Notes: a model not told the origin generated them from the letters alone. A stretch of 64,000 nucleotides of DNA from Streptomyces parvulus (GCF_014648855.1 NZ_BMRX01000011.1:284412-348411), one strand, 5' to 3'; positions 8,552-17,339 are shown, counted from the first letter of the stretch. Translations and numbers: made by a program.

Positions 8552-10726
8552 TCAGGCCCCGGTGGGCTGCGGCTGGGACCGGCTCACGTCGTACACGCCG
8601 GCCACGTCGCGCATCGCGCGCATCAGGGCGGGCAGCCGGGCCGCGTCCGGGAGCAGCACGGTGTAGGTGTGGCGGACCCGCTGGCGGTCCGGGGGTTCGA
8701 CGGTCGCGGAGACGATCTCGGCGCCTTCGAGGGCCATGGCCTCGGTGAGGTCGGCCAGGAGGTGCGGGCGGCCGAACGATTCGGCGAGCAGGGTGACCCG
8801 GCATTCGGTGCCGTCGCCCCAGCGCACCCCGACCTCGGGCCGGCCGGCGCCCTTCATGCGGTCCACCGCGCCGCACTCCGCGCGGTGCACGGTCACCACT
8901 CCCCCGCGCACGGCGAAGCCGGTGATCGGGTCCGGCGGCACGGGGGTGCAGCAGCCCGCCAGGCGGACGGTGGCGCCCGGCGGGTCGACCAGCACGTCGG
9001 CGGACTCGCGGGCGGCGGGGCGCGGGGCGTGGGCGGGAGCCTCGTCGGCGGGGCCGCCGGGGTGGGTCCGGTCCCCGGTGTCCGCCGCCGGGGCCTCGGT
9101 GTCGGCGGGCGCCGGGCGCGCGGCGAGCCTGCGCTGGATGGCGATGCGCGCGGCGGGCGTGTGGGCGTGCTCCAGCCAGTCGCTGGACGGCTCGGAGGCG
9201 GGGTCCTGGCCCATCAGGAGCTGTACGCCGTCGCCGTCGCGCAGCACCGTGCTCATGGTGGCCAGGCGGCCGTTGACCCGGGCGCCCATGCAGGCGTGCG
9301 CGTCCTCGCCGTACTGGGCGTAGGCGGCGTCGACGCAGGTGGCGCCCTCGGGGAGGCCGAGGGTGCCGCCGTCGGGGCGGAAGACGGTGATCTCGCGGTC
9401 CTGGGCGAGGTCCTCGCGCAGGGTGGACCAGAAGGTGTCGGGGTCGGGCGCGCCGCGCTGCCAGTCGAGCAGCCGGGAGAGCCAGCCGGGCCGGGTCGGG
9501 TCGACGCGTTCGCCGTCGCCCGCGGTCTGCTCCTCGGCGGGCGCGGCGTAGGGGTTGCCGAGCGCGACGACGCCCGCCTCGGCGACCTTGTGCATCTGGT
9601 GGGTGCGGATGAGGACTTCGACGACCTGGCCGTCCGACGGGCGGGCCACGGCCGTGTGCAGCGACTGGTACAGGTTGAACTTGGGGACGGCGATGAAGTC
9701 CTTGAACTCCGAGACGACGGGCGTCATGCAGGTGTGCAGTTCGCCGAGGACGGCGTAGCAGTCGGCGTCCTCCTGCACGAGGACCAGCAGGCGGCCGAAG
9801 TCGGCGCCGCGGAGCGGGTCGCGTTTGCGGGAGACGCGGTGCAGGGACACGAAGTGGCGGGGCCGGATGAGGACTTCGGCGTTGATGTCGGCCTCGCGCA
9901 GCACCTTGCGCACGTCCTCGGCGACCTCGGCCAGCGGATCGTCGGCGCGGGCGGCGTTCTGGTCGATCAGCTCCCGGGTGTGCTCGTACTCCTCGGGGTG
10001 CATGACCGCGAAGACGAGGTCCTCCAGCTCGGACTTGAGCGCCTGGACGCCGAGCCGTTCGGCGAGCGGGATGAGCACGTCGCGCGTCACCTTGGCGATG
10101 CGCTCCTGTTTCTCGCGGCGCATCACGCCGAGGGTGCGCATGTTGTGCAGCCGGTCGGCGAGTTTGATCGACATGACGCGGACGTCGTTGCCGGTGGCGA
10201 GGAGCATCTTGCGGAAGGTCTCGGGCTCGGCGGCGGCGCCGTAGTCGACCTTCTCCAGCTTGGTGACGCCGTCGACGAGGTAGCGGACCTCGGCGCCGAA
10301 CTGCTCGCCCACCTGATCGAGCGTCACGTCGGTGTCCTCGACGGTGTCGTGCAGGAGCGAGGCGGTCAAAGTGGTCGTCTCCGCGCCGAGTTCGGCGAGG
10401 ATCAGGGTGACGGCGAGGGGATGGGTGATGTACGGCTCGCCGCTCTTGCGCATCTGGCCGCGGTGCGAGGACTCGGCCAGGACGTAGGCGCGGCGCAGCG
10501 GATCGAGGTCGGCGTCGGGATGGTGGGCGCGGTGCGCCTCGACGACGTGGCCGATGGCGTCGGGCAGCCGGCCGCGGGAGGCGGAGCCGAGCAGCGCGGC
10601 GCGGCCGAGCCGGCGCAGGTCGATCCGGGGGCGGGACTTCCTGCGGGCCCCCGCGGACGGGACCGCGCCCGCGCTCGCGGGCGTCACGGGGCCGGGGCTC
10701 GCTGGATTCACGGCCTCCGCGTTCAT
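8552..10726 (-). CDS. rshA: RelA/SpoT homolog RshA, (p)ppGpp hydrolase/synthetase
   Basis: A 724-residue RSH enzyme that controls the alarmone (p)ppGpp. The ATG at 10726 has a perfect GGAGGT ribosome-binding site 6 nt away. The HD hydrolase is intact by motif: HRGQMRKSGEPYITHP, LLHDTVEDTDVT and KLADRLHNMRTL. The synthetase region keeps EFKDFIAVPK, YQSLHT and EVLIRT but has substitutions elsewhere (see findings). A TGS domain (EITVFRPDGGTLGLPEGAT) and a C-terminal ACT-like domain (HTYTVLLPDAARLPALMRAM) follow. Streptomyces carries RelA plus this second enzyme, RshA. The long Ala/Pro/Gly-rich linker between TGS and ACT is unusual. Confidence 0.9.
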   Translation of the reverse strand: MNAEAVNPASPGPVTPASAGAVPSAGARRKSRPRIDLRRLGRAALLGSASRGRLPDAIGHVVEAHRAHHPDADLDPLRRAYVLAESSHRGQMRKSGEPYITHPLAVTLILAELGAETTTLTASLLHDTVEDTDVTLDQVGEQFGAEVRYLVDGVTKLEKVDYGAAAEPETFRKMLLATGNDVRVMSIKLADRLHNMRTLGVMRREKQERIAKVTRDVLIPLAERLGVQALKSELEDLVFAVMHPEEYEHTRELIDQNAARADDPLAEVAEDVRKVLREADINAEVLIRPRHFVSLHRVSRKRDPLRGADFGRLLVLVQEDADCYAVLGELHTCMTPVVSEFKDFIAVPKFNLYQSLHTAVARPSDGQVVEVLIRTHQMHKVAEAGVVALGNPYAAPAEEQTAGDGERVDPTRPGWLSRLLDWQRGAPDPDTFWSTLREDLAQDREITVFRPDGGTLGLPEGATCVDAAYAQYGEDAHACMGARVNGRLATMSTVLRDGDGVQLLMGQDPASEPSSDWLEHAHTPAARIAIQRRLAARPAPADTEAPAADTGDRTHPGGPADEAPAHAPRPAARESADVLVDPPGATVRLAGCCTPVPPDPITGFAVRGGVVTVHRAECGAVDRMKGAGRPEVGVRWGDGTECRVTLLAESFGRPHLLADLTEAMALEGAEIVSATVEPPDRQRVRHTYTVLLPDAARLPALMRAMRDVAGVYDVSRSQPQPTGA

Positions 10727-10942
10727 GGGCACCTCCGGCTGCGTAAACCGGCGGACGGGGTATCCCAGGGCGGACACGGCTCAGGGGATGGTGTCGGTCC
10801 CCCGTCCGGGCCGGTGCTTGATGCTATCGAGCCCACCACGTGCGGCCGACCGCCTCTCGCCGAGCGTGAAACGGATCACCCATTCGAGCGATGAGCCGAG
10901 GGTTTACGTTTTCGTACTGAGTGTCATGGACCGGGCTGTGGT

Positions 10943-11827
10943 TCACCCGGTCGTGGTGGTGGCGAGTACCCCCTCCAGCCATGCCGAGTCGAATTCCCCC
11001 TCCGCGACGATCACCGCGGGTCCGGTCATCTCGACCTCGCCGTCGGGGCGCTCGGTGATGACCAGGGTGCCGCCGGGCAGGTCCACGGTGTAGGTCGCGG
11101 GGGTGCCGGTGACCGCCGGGTCGGCGCCGTCCCTGCGGGCGGTGGCGACGGCGACCGCGCAGGCGCCGGTGCCGCAGGAGCGGGTCTCCCCGGAGCCGCG
11201 CTCGTGCACGCGCATCGCGACATGGCGGGGGCCCCGGTCGACGACGAACTCGACGTTGACGCCGTCCGGGTAGGCGCCGGCCGGTCCGACGGGCGGCGCG
11301 GTGTACAGGTCGCCGGCGTGGTCGAGGTCGGCGACGTGGGCGACCGCGTGGGGGTTGCCCATGTTGACGTTCCGGGCGGGCCAGCTGCGCTCGCCGACGC
11401 TCACCACGACGTCGCCCTCGGGGAGCAGTGCGCGGCCCATACCGACCGTCACGTCGCCGTTCTTGGCGAGGTGGACGGTCTTCACGCCGCCGCGCGTGGC
11501 GATGACCAGGTCGCCCTCGGCCGCGTGCCCGGCACGCTGGAGATAGCGGGCGAAGACCCGCACGCCGTTGCCGCACATCTCCGCGACGGAGCCGTCGCCG
11601 TTGCGGTAGTCCATGAACCACTCCGCCTCGGCCGCCAGGTGCCGGGCGTCGGGGTGCGCCGCGGACCGCACCACGTGCAGCAGTCCGTCGCCGCCGAGGC
11701 CCGCTCGGCGGTCGCACAGGGCGGCGACGGCGGCCGGGGGCAGGTCGACGGTGTTCTCCGGGTCCGGGACGATCACGAAGTCGTTCTCGGTGCCGTGACC
11801 CTTGAGGAAGGCGATCCGCGTGCTCAT
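10943..11827 (-). CDS. dapF: Diaminopimelate epimerase
   Basis: A 294-residue DapF that converts LL- to meso-diaminopimelate for lysine and peptidoglycan synthesis. The two catalytic cysteines are plain: Cys85 in EMCGNGVR and Cys218 in RSCGTGACAVA. The start MSTRIAFLKGHGTENDF at 11827 matches the family's usual N-terminus; a longer open frame upstream is not protein-like. It lies downstream of a small membrane protein and miaA on the same strand, probably in one transcript. Confidence 0.95.
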   Translation of the reverse strand: MSTRIAFLKGHGTENDFVIVPDPENTVDLPPAAVAALCDRRAGLGGDGLLHVVRSAAHPDARHLAAEAEWFMDYRNGDGSVAEMCGNGVRVFARYLQRAGHAAEGDLVIATRGGVKTVHLAKNGDVTVGMGRALLPEGDVVVSVGERSWPARNVNMGNPHAVAHVADLDHAGDLYTAPPVGPAGAYPDGVNVEFVVDRGPRHVAMRVHERGSGETRSCGTGACAVAVATARRDGADPAVTGTPATYTVDLPGGTLVITERPDGEVEMTGPAVIVAEGEFDSAWLEGVLATTTTG

Positions 11828-11895
11828 TCTTCGATCGTACGGGTTGGGTACGACGAGCCGGGGACGGGAGCTTCGGCGGAGGGTGTGCGAGGGTC

Positions 11896-12396
11896 TCAGC
11901 CCCGCAGGCGGGCCACCCGCCACACGGCCAGGACGACGATCGCGGCGACCGTGAGGGCGTAGACGGTGATCATCCGCCAGTCGGCGCGGCGTCCCGAGCC
12001 GCGCTGCGGCAGGCCGGGCCAGGTGTGGCCGACCCGGCGGGCGGCCATCATGCCCCAGCCGGCCGCGCACGAGCAGATCAGCAGCCCCAGCATCGCGATC
12101 ACGGCGCCGCTGTCGCCGAAGTCGAAGGCGAGCGGGAAGGCGAACATCAGGGAGCCGAGGGCGGCGAGGCAGACGATGGGCGCCAGCTGCCAGATCCGCA
12201 GCCGGCGCTGGGGCCGCAGTTCGACCTCGACCTCGTCCCCGTACATCTCGTCCGGCTCGGGTCCGTCGGCCGCCACGCCCTCCGGAGCGGAGTCGGGGCC
12301 GTCGGGGCTCAGGGCCGCCGCGTCCGGCTCCGGGCCGCCGCGTCCGGCGGTGCCGTGCTCGGTGCTCGGTGCGGTGTCGCGAGGGCCGGCCTCCAT
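11896..12396 (-). CDS. Membrane protein of unknown function between miaA and dapF
   Basis: A 166-residue protein. The first 80 residues are acidic and low-complexity (MYGDEVEVEL near the end). Three hydrophobic helices follow: LAPIVCLAALGSLMFAFPLA, VIAMLGLLICSCAAGWGMMA and MITVYALTVAAIVVLAVWRV. I chose ATG 12396 because GGGAGGG lies 9 nt upstream; a TTG at 12414 is the alternative. The position between miaA and dapF is conserved in Streptomyces as I recall. No function can be assigned. Confidence 0.8.
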   Translation of the reverse strand: MEAGPRDTAPSTEHGTAGRGGPEPDAAALSPDGPDSAPEGVAADGPEPDEMYGDEVEVELRPQRRLRIWQLAPIVCLAALGSLMFAFPLAFDFGDSGAVIAMLGLLICSCAAGWGMMAARRVGHTWPGLPQRGSGRRADWRMITVYALTVAAIVVLAVWRVARLRG

Positions 12397-12503
12397 CGCC
12401 ACGCGCCCTCCCAACTAGGACTCACTCGGTCGATCGAAGCTCGATGATGGCACGCCGCCGGAGGCCGGGATGACGGCCGGGGCGTCCCGATGCCATCACG
12501 TGA

Positions 12504-13442
12504 TCAGGCTGTAACCGGTCGTTCGACCAACGACAGGGCGAGCCGCGGAAGTTCCGTGCGATCCGCCACACCCCCACTCAACCAGTGCACCCGCGGGTCG
12601 CGCCTGAACCACGAATCCTGACGGCGCGCGAAGCGCTTGGTGGCACGGACGGTCTCCGCGCGCGCCTCGTCGAGCGTGCAGTCACCGGCGAGGGCGGCGA
12701 GCACCTGCTGGTAGCCGAGCGCGCGCGACGCCGTACGCCCCTCGCGCAACCCCTGCGCCTCCAGTGCGCGCACTTCCTCGACCAGTCCCGCCTCCCACAT
12801 CCGGTCCACCCGCAGGGCGATGCGCTCGTCCAGCTCGGGGCGGGCCACGTCGACGCCGATCTGCACGGTGTCGTAGACGGAGTCGTGGCCGGGGAGGTTG
12901 GCGGTGAAGGGCCGGCCGGTGATCTCGATCACCTCGAGGGCGCGCACGATGCGGCGGCCGTTGCCGGGGAGGATGGCCCGCCCGGCAGCCGGGTCGGCGG
13001 CGGCGAGGCGGGCGTGCAGCGCCCCCGGGCCCAGCTCGGCGAGCTCCTCCTCCAGCCGGGCCCGGACCGCGGGGTCGGTGCCGGGGAACTCCAGGTTGTC
13101 GACGGCACCGCGGACGTAGAGGCCGGAGCCGCCGACGAGGACCGGCCAGCGTCCCTCGGCGAGCAGGGCGTCGATGCGCTCCCGGGCCAGCCGCTGGTAC
13201 TCGGCGACGGAGGCCGCGACCGTCACGTCCCAGATGTCCAGGAGGTGGTGGGTGACGCCGCCGCGCTCCGCGGGCGTCAGTTTGGCGGTGCCGATGTCCA
13301 TCCCACGGTAGAGCTGCATGGAGTCGGCGTTGACGACCTCGCCGCCGAGCCGCTGGGCCAGGAAGACGCCCAGATCGGACTTTCCGGCCGCGGTGGGTCC
13401 GACTACGGCGATGACACGGGGGGCGGAGGGTGCGCTGCTCAC
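12504..13442 (-). CDS. miaA: tRNA dimethylallyltransferase
   Basis: A 312-residue MiaA, which transfers a dimethylallyl group to A37 of tRNAs reading codons that begin with U. Motifs are the P-loop GPTAAGKSDL, NADSMQLYRGMDIGTAKLT, HHLLDIWDV and LVGGSGLYVRG. The C-terminal part has ALGYQQVLAAL and RATKRFARRQDSWFRRD, which binds tRNA. The GTG start at 13442 puts the P-loop at the usual distance from the N-terminus; open frame further upstream is low-complexity and not homologous. The product is the substrate of MiaB, encoded about 1.7 kb away. Confidence 0.95.
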   Translation of the reverse strand: MSSAPSAPRVIAVVGPTAAGKSDLGVFLAQRLGGEVVNADSMQLYRGMDIGTAKLTPAERGGVTHHLLDIWDVTVAASVAEYQRLARERIDALLAEGRWPVLVGGSGLYVRGAVDNLEFPGTDPAVRARLEEELAELGPGALHARLAAADPAAGRAILPGNGRRIVRALEVIEITGRPFTANLPGHDSVYDTVQIGVDVARPELDERIALRVDRMWEAGLVEEVRALEAQGLREGRTASRALGYQQVLAALAGDCTLDEARAETVRATKRFARRQDSWFRRDPRVHWLSGGVADRTELPRLALSLVERPVTA

Positions 13443-13625
13443 CGGACCAGTCTCGCAAACCCCGCACCTCGCCCCCGAACGAGCTACGTGACGGTCCGGG
13501 ACCGGCGTCGTTGCCCGTTGCGAGGTTCCCGCTCCCCGGGCGGGCGGGGCGATGGCCACGGCCACGCGAACGGACGCACCGGATGCCGCGGGATTTCGCC
13601 CGCACGAGTAACGTATGGAGTTGAT

Positions 13626-13901
13626 ATGGGCGTTTTTGCACGGCTTCTTCGGAAGTCGAGGAACACCGAGGAGGCGTCGGCCGCCGAGACGGCGGGCGGC
13701 GACACGGAGACCGGGCGGGCCGCGGAGGAGAGCACGGCACAGGCCGCGGAGACTGCCGAGGCCGGTCCCCGGAACACGGCGGAGACCGACGAGGCCGACA
13801 CGGCCCCCGAGGCCGCCGACTCCGACGGCGTCGGCATCCCCAAGCAGCAGTCCGCCGGGGAGGCCGTCGACAACGAGGCCGACAAGGGCGCCCGCACCTG
13901 A
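13626..13901 (+). CDS. Small acidic protein, unknown function
   Basis: A 91-residue protein starting MGVFARLLRKSRN, with a basic amphipathic head and then an Ala/Glu/Thr-rich, strongly acidic and probably disordered tail ending NEADKGART. The ATG at 13626 has GGAG 7 nt upstream. It precedes the antitoxin-like gene by 24 bp on the same strand and is probably cotranscribed with it. No recognised domain. Confidence 0.7.
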   Translation: MGVFARLLRKSRNTEEASAAETAGGDTETGRAAEESTAQAAETAEAGPRNTAETDEADTAPEAADSDGVGIPKQQSAGEAVDNEADKGART

Positions 13902-13925
13902 CCGCCCCGTGAGGGAAGGCGAACC

Positions 13926-14219
13926 ATGGGTCTCCTGGACAACTTGAAGGCCAAGCTCGGCCCGGCGAAGGGCAAGGTCTCCGACCTCGCGCAGCAGCAC
14001 GGGGACAAGATCGACCGCAGCCTCGACAAGGTGGCGCGGACCGTCGACGAGAAGACCAAGGGCAAGTACAGCGACCGGATCCAGACCGGCACGGGCAAGG
14101 CCAAGGGTGCCGTGGACCGTCTCGCCCACAAGGACGACGAGGGCACCGGCCCGGGCGGCACGACGCCCGGCGCCACCCCGGGCGGTACTCCACCGGCCGG
14201 GCCCCCTCCGGCTTCCTGA
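13926..14219 (+). CDS. MT0933/Rv0909-like antitoxin family protein
   Basis: A 97-residue protein starting MGLLDNLKAKLGPAKGKVSD, followed by an amphipathic Lys/Asp-rich helical region (DKIDRSLDKVARTVDEKTKG) and a Gly/Pro/Thr tail. This resembles the small actinobacterial family annotated as Rv0909-like antitoxin. In Mycobacterium the partner toxin is encoded beside it, but no toxin-like gene adjoins here. The name should therefore be taken as family membership only. GAGGGAAGG upstream supports the start. Confidence 0.75.
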   Translation: MGLLDNLKAKLGPAKGKVSDLAQQHGDKIDRSLDKVARTVDEKTKGKYSDRIQTGTGKAKGAVDRLAHKDDEGTGPGGTTPGATPGGTPPAGPPPAS

Positions 14220-14243
14220 CCCGGCATCCGACCGGGTCGACCG

Positions 14244-14313
14244 CGCCTCGGCGGACGGTCGTGGAGCGGACCGGCGCGTCAGCCGGCCGGCTCCATGGCC
14301 GTCCGCCGAGGCG
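14244..14313. terminator. Long branched inverted repeat between convergent genes
   Basis: CGCCTCGGCGGACGG (14244-14258) pairs perfectly with CCGTCCGCCGAGGCG (14299-14313). Between them GGAGC...GCTCC and CCGG...CCGG can form inner stems. It lies between the antitoxin-like gene and the convergent dioxygenase-fold gene and could terminate both. Confidence 0.65.
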
Positions 14314-14322
14314 TTCGCGCGG

Positions 14323-15045
14323 CTACGACCACGCGGCCGCGACGTACCCCACCCCGTAGGGCGCGTCCTCGTACAGCGGCGAACCCGACAGACCCGCGCC
14401 CTCGGCCGCGCCCGCGAGGACCTGCCAGGGCGCCCGGCCGGACACCTTCAGCTCACGGGCGAGGACGACGTCGAGCCCGGCGAGGGCGGTGAGGTCCGCC
14501 GCGCCCAGCGCGCGCCCGGCCTCCGCGTCGAAGGGGGCCGCGCGCTCGTCGAGGTAGCCCGGCGCCTTGAGCGTGCGGCAGGCGCTCGCGTCGCCCAGCA
14601 CCAGCAGCGCCATCCGCCCGGCCCGGCCGGCGAGATCGCGGCCGACCGCGGCGCACCGCTCGGCGGGGAGCCCCTCCCCCACCCCGACGCCCTCGACGGG
14701 TGTGTGGGACCAGCCGGCGCGCGCGAGGAGCCAGGCTCCGACGGCGAATCCGTACGGCAGCTCGCTCCCGGCGGGCCGCGCGGCCGCACCGGTGTCCGGT
14801 CCGAGCGTCACGTCCACCTCGACGCCGAAGCCGCGGAACGAGCCCGGCGTGCCCTGCGGGAAGACCTCCGGGCCGGCGGAGTCCGCCGGGCCGACGACCA
14901 CGAGGCGGTCGGCCCGGGCGGCGGCGAGCACGCCCAGCGCGTCCGCGCACGCCGCGCGGGCGGCGTCCAGCTCGGGTGCGGCGCCCGCGGCGACCTCCGG
15001 CACGAGGAGGGGCGGGCAGGGGCAGACGGCGGCGGCGACAAGCAT
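14323..15045 (-). CDS. Class III extradiol dioxygenase (LigB/MEMO-fold)-like protein
   Basis: A 240-residue protein starting MLVAAAVCPCPPLLVPEVAAG, typical of the actinobacterial 'class III extradiol ring-cleavage dioxygenase subunit B-like' proteins found next to miaB. LVVVGPADS and GSFRGFGVEVDV are recognisable. The usual metal-binding His near the N-terminus is not evident, so catalysis is doubtful. The start at 15045 is chosen over 15072 because the shorter form matches the family. It lies 49 bp downstream of miaB on the same strand. Confidence 0.75.
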   Translation of the reverse strand: MLVAAAVCPCPPLLVPEVAAGAAPELDAARAACADALGVLAAARADRLVVVGPADSAGPEVFPQGTPGSFRGFGVEVDVTLGPDTGAAARPAGSELPYGFAVGAWLLARAGWSHTPVEGVGVGEGLPAERCAAVGRDLAGRAGRMALLVLGDASACRTLKAPGYLDERAAPFDAEAGRALGAADLTALAGLDVVLARELKVSGRAPWQVLAGAAEGAGLSGSPLYEDAPYGVGYVAAAWS

Positions 15046-15094
15046 GATCGGCAGCGTAACCCCGAGTCTCACCCGGGGTCGCGCTCCCCCGCGG

Positions 15095-16612
15095 TCAGTC
15101 GCAGCCGCAGCCGCTCGCCACGGCCGGCTGGGGCTCGGGCACGCCGATCTTCGGCAGTCCGAGCATCACGCCCGCCGGCTTGGCCTGCTCGGCCGCGTTG
15201 CGCTTCTCCCAGGCGTCGCCCGCGCGGGTGCGGCGCACGGCGAGGGCGGGGCCCTCGGCGAGGAGGTGGTGCGGGGCGGCGTAGGTGATCTCGACCGTGA
15301 CGACGTCGCCGGGCCGGACCTCCTGGTCGGGCTTGGTGAAGTGGACCAGGCGGTTGTCGGGGGCGCGGCCGGAGAGGCGGTGGGTGGTGCCGTCCTTGCG
15401 GCCCTCGCCCTCCGCGACCATCAGCTCCAGGGTGCGGCCGACCTGCTTCTTGTTCTCCTCCCAGGAGATCTCCTCCTGGAGGGCGACGAGGCGCTCGTAG
15501 CGCTCCTGGACCACGGCCTTCGGGATCTGGCCGTCCATCTCGGCGGCCGGGGTGCCGGGCCGCTTGGAGTACTGGAAGGTGTAGGCCTGCGCGAACCGGG
15601 CCTCGCGCACCACGTGCAGGGTCTGCTCGAAGTCCTCCTCGGTCTCGCCGGGGAAGCCCACGATGATGTCGGTGGTGATCGCCGCGTGCGGGATGGCGGC
15701 CCGCACCTTCTCGATGATCCCCAGGTACCGGTCCTGGCGGTACGAGCGGCGCATCGCCTTCAGCACCGGGTCGGAGCCGGACTGGAGCGGCATGTGCAGC
15801 TGCGGCATCGCGTTCGGCGTCTCGGCCATGGCGGCGATGACGTCGTCGGTGAAGTCGCGCGGGTGCGGGGAGGTGAAGCGGACGCGCTCCAGGCCCTCGA
15901 TGCCCCCGCAGGCGCGCAGCAGCTTGCTGAAGGCCTCGCGGTCGCCGATGTCGGAGCCGTAGGCGTTGACGTTCTGCCCGAGGAGGGTGATCTCCGAGAC
16001 GCCCTCGGCGACCAGGGCCTCGATCTCGGCGAGGATGTCGCCGGGGCGGCGGTCCTTCTCCTTGCCGCGCAGCGCCGGGACGATGCAGAAGGTACAGGTG
16101 TTGTTGCAGCCGACGGAGATGGAGACCCAGGCCGCGTAGGCGCTCTCGCGCCGGGTCGGCAGCGTGGACGGGAACGCCTCCAGGGACTCGGCGATCTCGA
16201 CCTGCGCCTCCTCCTGCACGCGGGCGCGCTCCAGCAGCACCGGGAGCTTGCCGATGTTGTGGGTGCCGAAGACGACGTCCACCCAGGGGGCGCGCTTCAC
16301 AATGGTGTCGCGGTCTTTCTGGGCCAGGCAGCCGCCGACCGCGATCTGCATCCCGGGACGGCTCGCCTTCTTGGGGGCGAGGTGGCCGAGGTTGCCGTAG
16401 AGCTTGTTGTCGGCGTTCTCCCGGACCGCGCAGGTGTTGAAGACGACGACGTCCGCGTCGCCGTCGGCGCCCTCGGCCGCGCGGACGTAACCCGCGTCCT
16501 CCAGCAGGCCGGACAATCGCTCGGAGTCGTGGACGTTCATCTGGCACCCGTAGGTGCGTACTTCGTAGGTGCGCGTGCCGCCCACTGACTGGCTCCGGTC
16601 GATGCTGCTCAT
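15095..16612 (-). CDS. miaB: tRNA (i6A37) methylthiotransferase MiaB
   Basis: A 505-residue radical SAM enzyme that adds a methylthio group to i6A37 of tRNA, acting after MiaA. The N-terminal domain has three cluster cysteines (YGCQMN, NTCAVRENA, GGCLAQ). The radical SAM motif is CNNTCTFC (about 172-179), and a TRAM domain (GRAPDNRLVHFTKP...GDVVTVEITYAAPHHLLAEG) lies at the C-terminus, which ends in CGCD. ATG 16612 (MSSIDRSQ) is preferred to 16663, which would overlap a DnaA-box-like site. Confidence 0.95.
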   Translation of the reverse strand: MSSIDRSQSVGGTRTYEVRTYGCQMNVHDSERLSGLLEDAGYVRAAEGADGDADVVVFNTCAVRENADNKLYGNLGHLAPKKASRPGMQIAVGGCLAQKDRDTIVKRAPWVDVVFGTHNIGKLPVLLERARVQEEAQVEIAESLEAFPSTLPTRRESAYAAWVSISVGCNNTCTFCIVPALRGKEKDRRPGDILAEIEALVAEGVSEITLLGQNVNAYGSDIGDREAFSKLLRACGGIEGLERVRFTSPHPRDFTDDVIAAMAETPNAMPQLHMPLQSGSDPVLKAMRRSYRQDRYLGIIEKVRAAIPHAAITTDIIVGFPGETEEDFEQTLHVVREARFAQAYTFQYSKRPGTPAAEMDGQIPKAVVQERYERLVALQEEISWEENKKQVGRTLELMVAEGEGRKDGTTHRLSGRAPDNRLVHFTKPDQEVRPGDVVTVEITYAAPHHLLAEGPALAVRRTRAGDAWEKRNAAEQAKPAGVMLGLPKIGVPEPQPAVASGCGCD

Positions 16613-16654
16613 GGCAATAAGGGTAGGCGGTCGGCGGCGATGGCCCGGGCCGCC

Positions 16655-16663
16655 TGTGGACAA
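16655..16663 (-). promoter_or_regulatory. Perfect Streptomyces-type DnaA box
   Basis: The minus strand reads TTGTCCACA, the preferred Streptomyces DnaA box. It lies in the short gap between the miaB start and the response-regulator stop. It is an isolated site with no cluster nearby, so it may be a titration or regulatory site, not an origin. Confidence 0.5.
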
Positions 16664-16679
16664 CCCGGATCGCGGCCGG

Positions 16680-17339
16680 TCAGGGCTCGATCAGGCCCGC
16701 GCGGATCGCGTACCGGGTCAGCTCCAGGCGGTCGCGGACGCCCAGCTTCTGGAGCAGGTTGGCGCGGTGCCGCTCGACCGTCTTGGCGCTGATGAAGAGC
16801 AGCTCGCCGATCTCCTTGGAAGTGTGGCCCTCGGCGACGAGCTTGAGGATCTCCTCCTCGCGTTCCGTGATGGGCCGCTCGGGCAGTCCGCCGCCCCGGT
16901 CCATGCGGTCCAGGTAGGACCGGACGAGCGCCCGTTCGGCGCCGGGGTAGATGAACGGCTCGTCGCGTACGGCGGCCCGGCAGGCCTCCACCAGGTCCCG
17001 GTCGGCGACGGACTTGAGGACGTATCCGCAGGCCCCGGCCTTGAGGGCCTCGAAGAAGTACTGCTCGTTGTCGTACATCGTCAGGATCAGGATGCGCAGT
17101 CCGGGCAGCCTGCGGGACAGCTCCCGGGCCGCCTGGAGGCCGGTCATCCGGGGCATGGCGACGTCCAGGACGGCCAGGTCGACCTCGGTGGCCCGGGCCG
17201 CTGCGACGGCCTCCGCCCCGTCCCCGGCCTCGGCGACCACCGTCAGGTCCGGTTCGCCGTCGAGGATGAGGCGCACCCCGCGGCGTACGAGGGTGTGGTC
17301 GTCGGCGAGCAGGACGCGGATCGGTGGCCGTACGGACAT
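16680..17339 (-). CDS. NarL/LuxR-family response regulator
   Basis: A 219-residue response regulator. The receiver domain has VLLADDH, the phosphoacceptor Asp in DLAVLDVAMPRM and the Lys in YVLKSV. The C-terminal LuxR helix-turn-helix reads ITEREEEILKLVAEGHTSKEIG. Its ATG overlaps the kinase stop by one base (TGATG), so expression is translationally coupled. I recall a Streptomyces pair at this position (SCO5784/5785) linked to antibiotic production, but orthology was not tested. Confidence 0.92.
   Translation of the reverse strand: MSVRPPIRVLLADDHTLVRRGVRLILDGEPDLTVVAEAGDGAEAVAAARATEVDLAVLDVAMPRMTGLQAARELSRRLPGLRILILTMYDNEQYFFEALKAGACGYVLKSVADRDLVEACRAAVRDEPFIYPGAERALVRSYLDRMDRGGGLPERPITEREEEILKLVAEGHTSKEIGELLFISAKTVERHRANLLQKLGVRDRLELTRYAIRAGLIEP

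Noticed and set aside
6956..10894. A 1,312-codon open frame on the plus strand across the M1 peptidase and rshA
   Set aside because: It lies antisense to two genes with clear catalytic motifs. High GC at third codon positions keeps the opposite frame open. Its translation is Gly/Val/Arg-rich with no domain.
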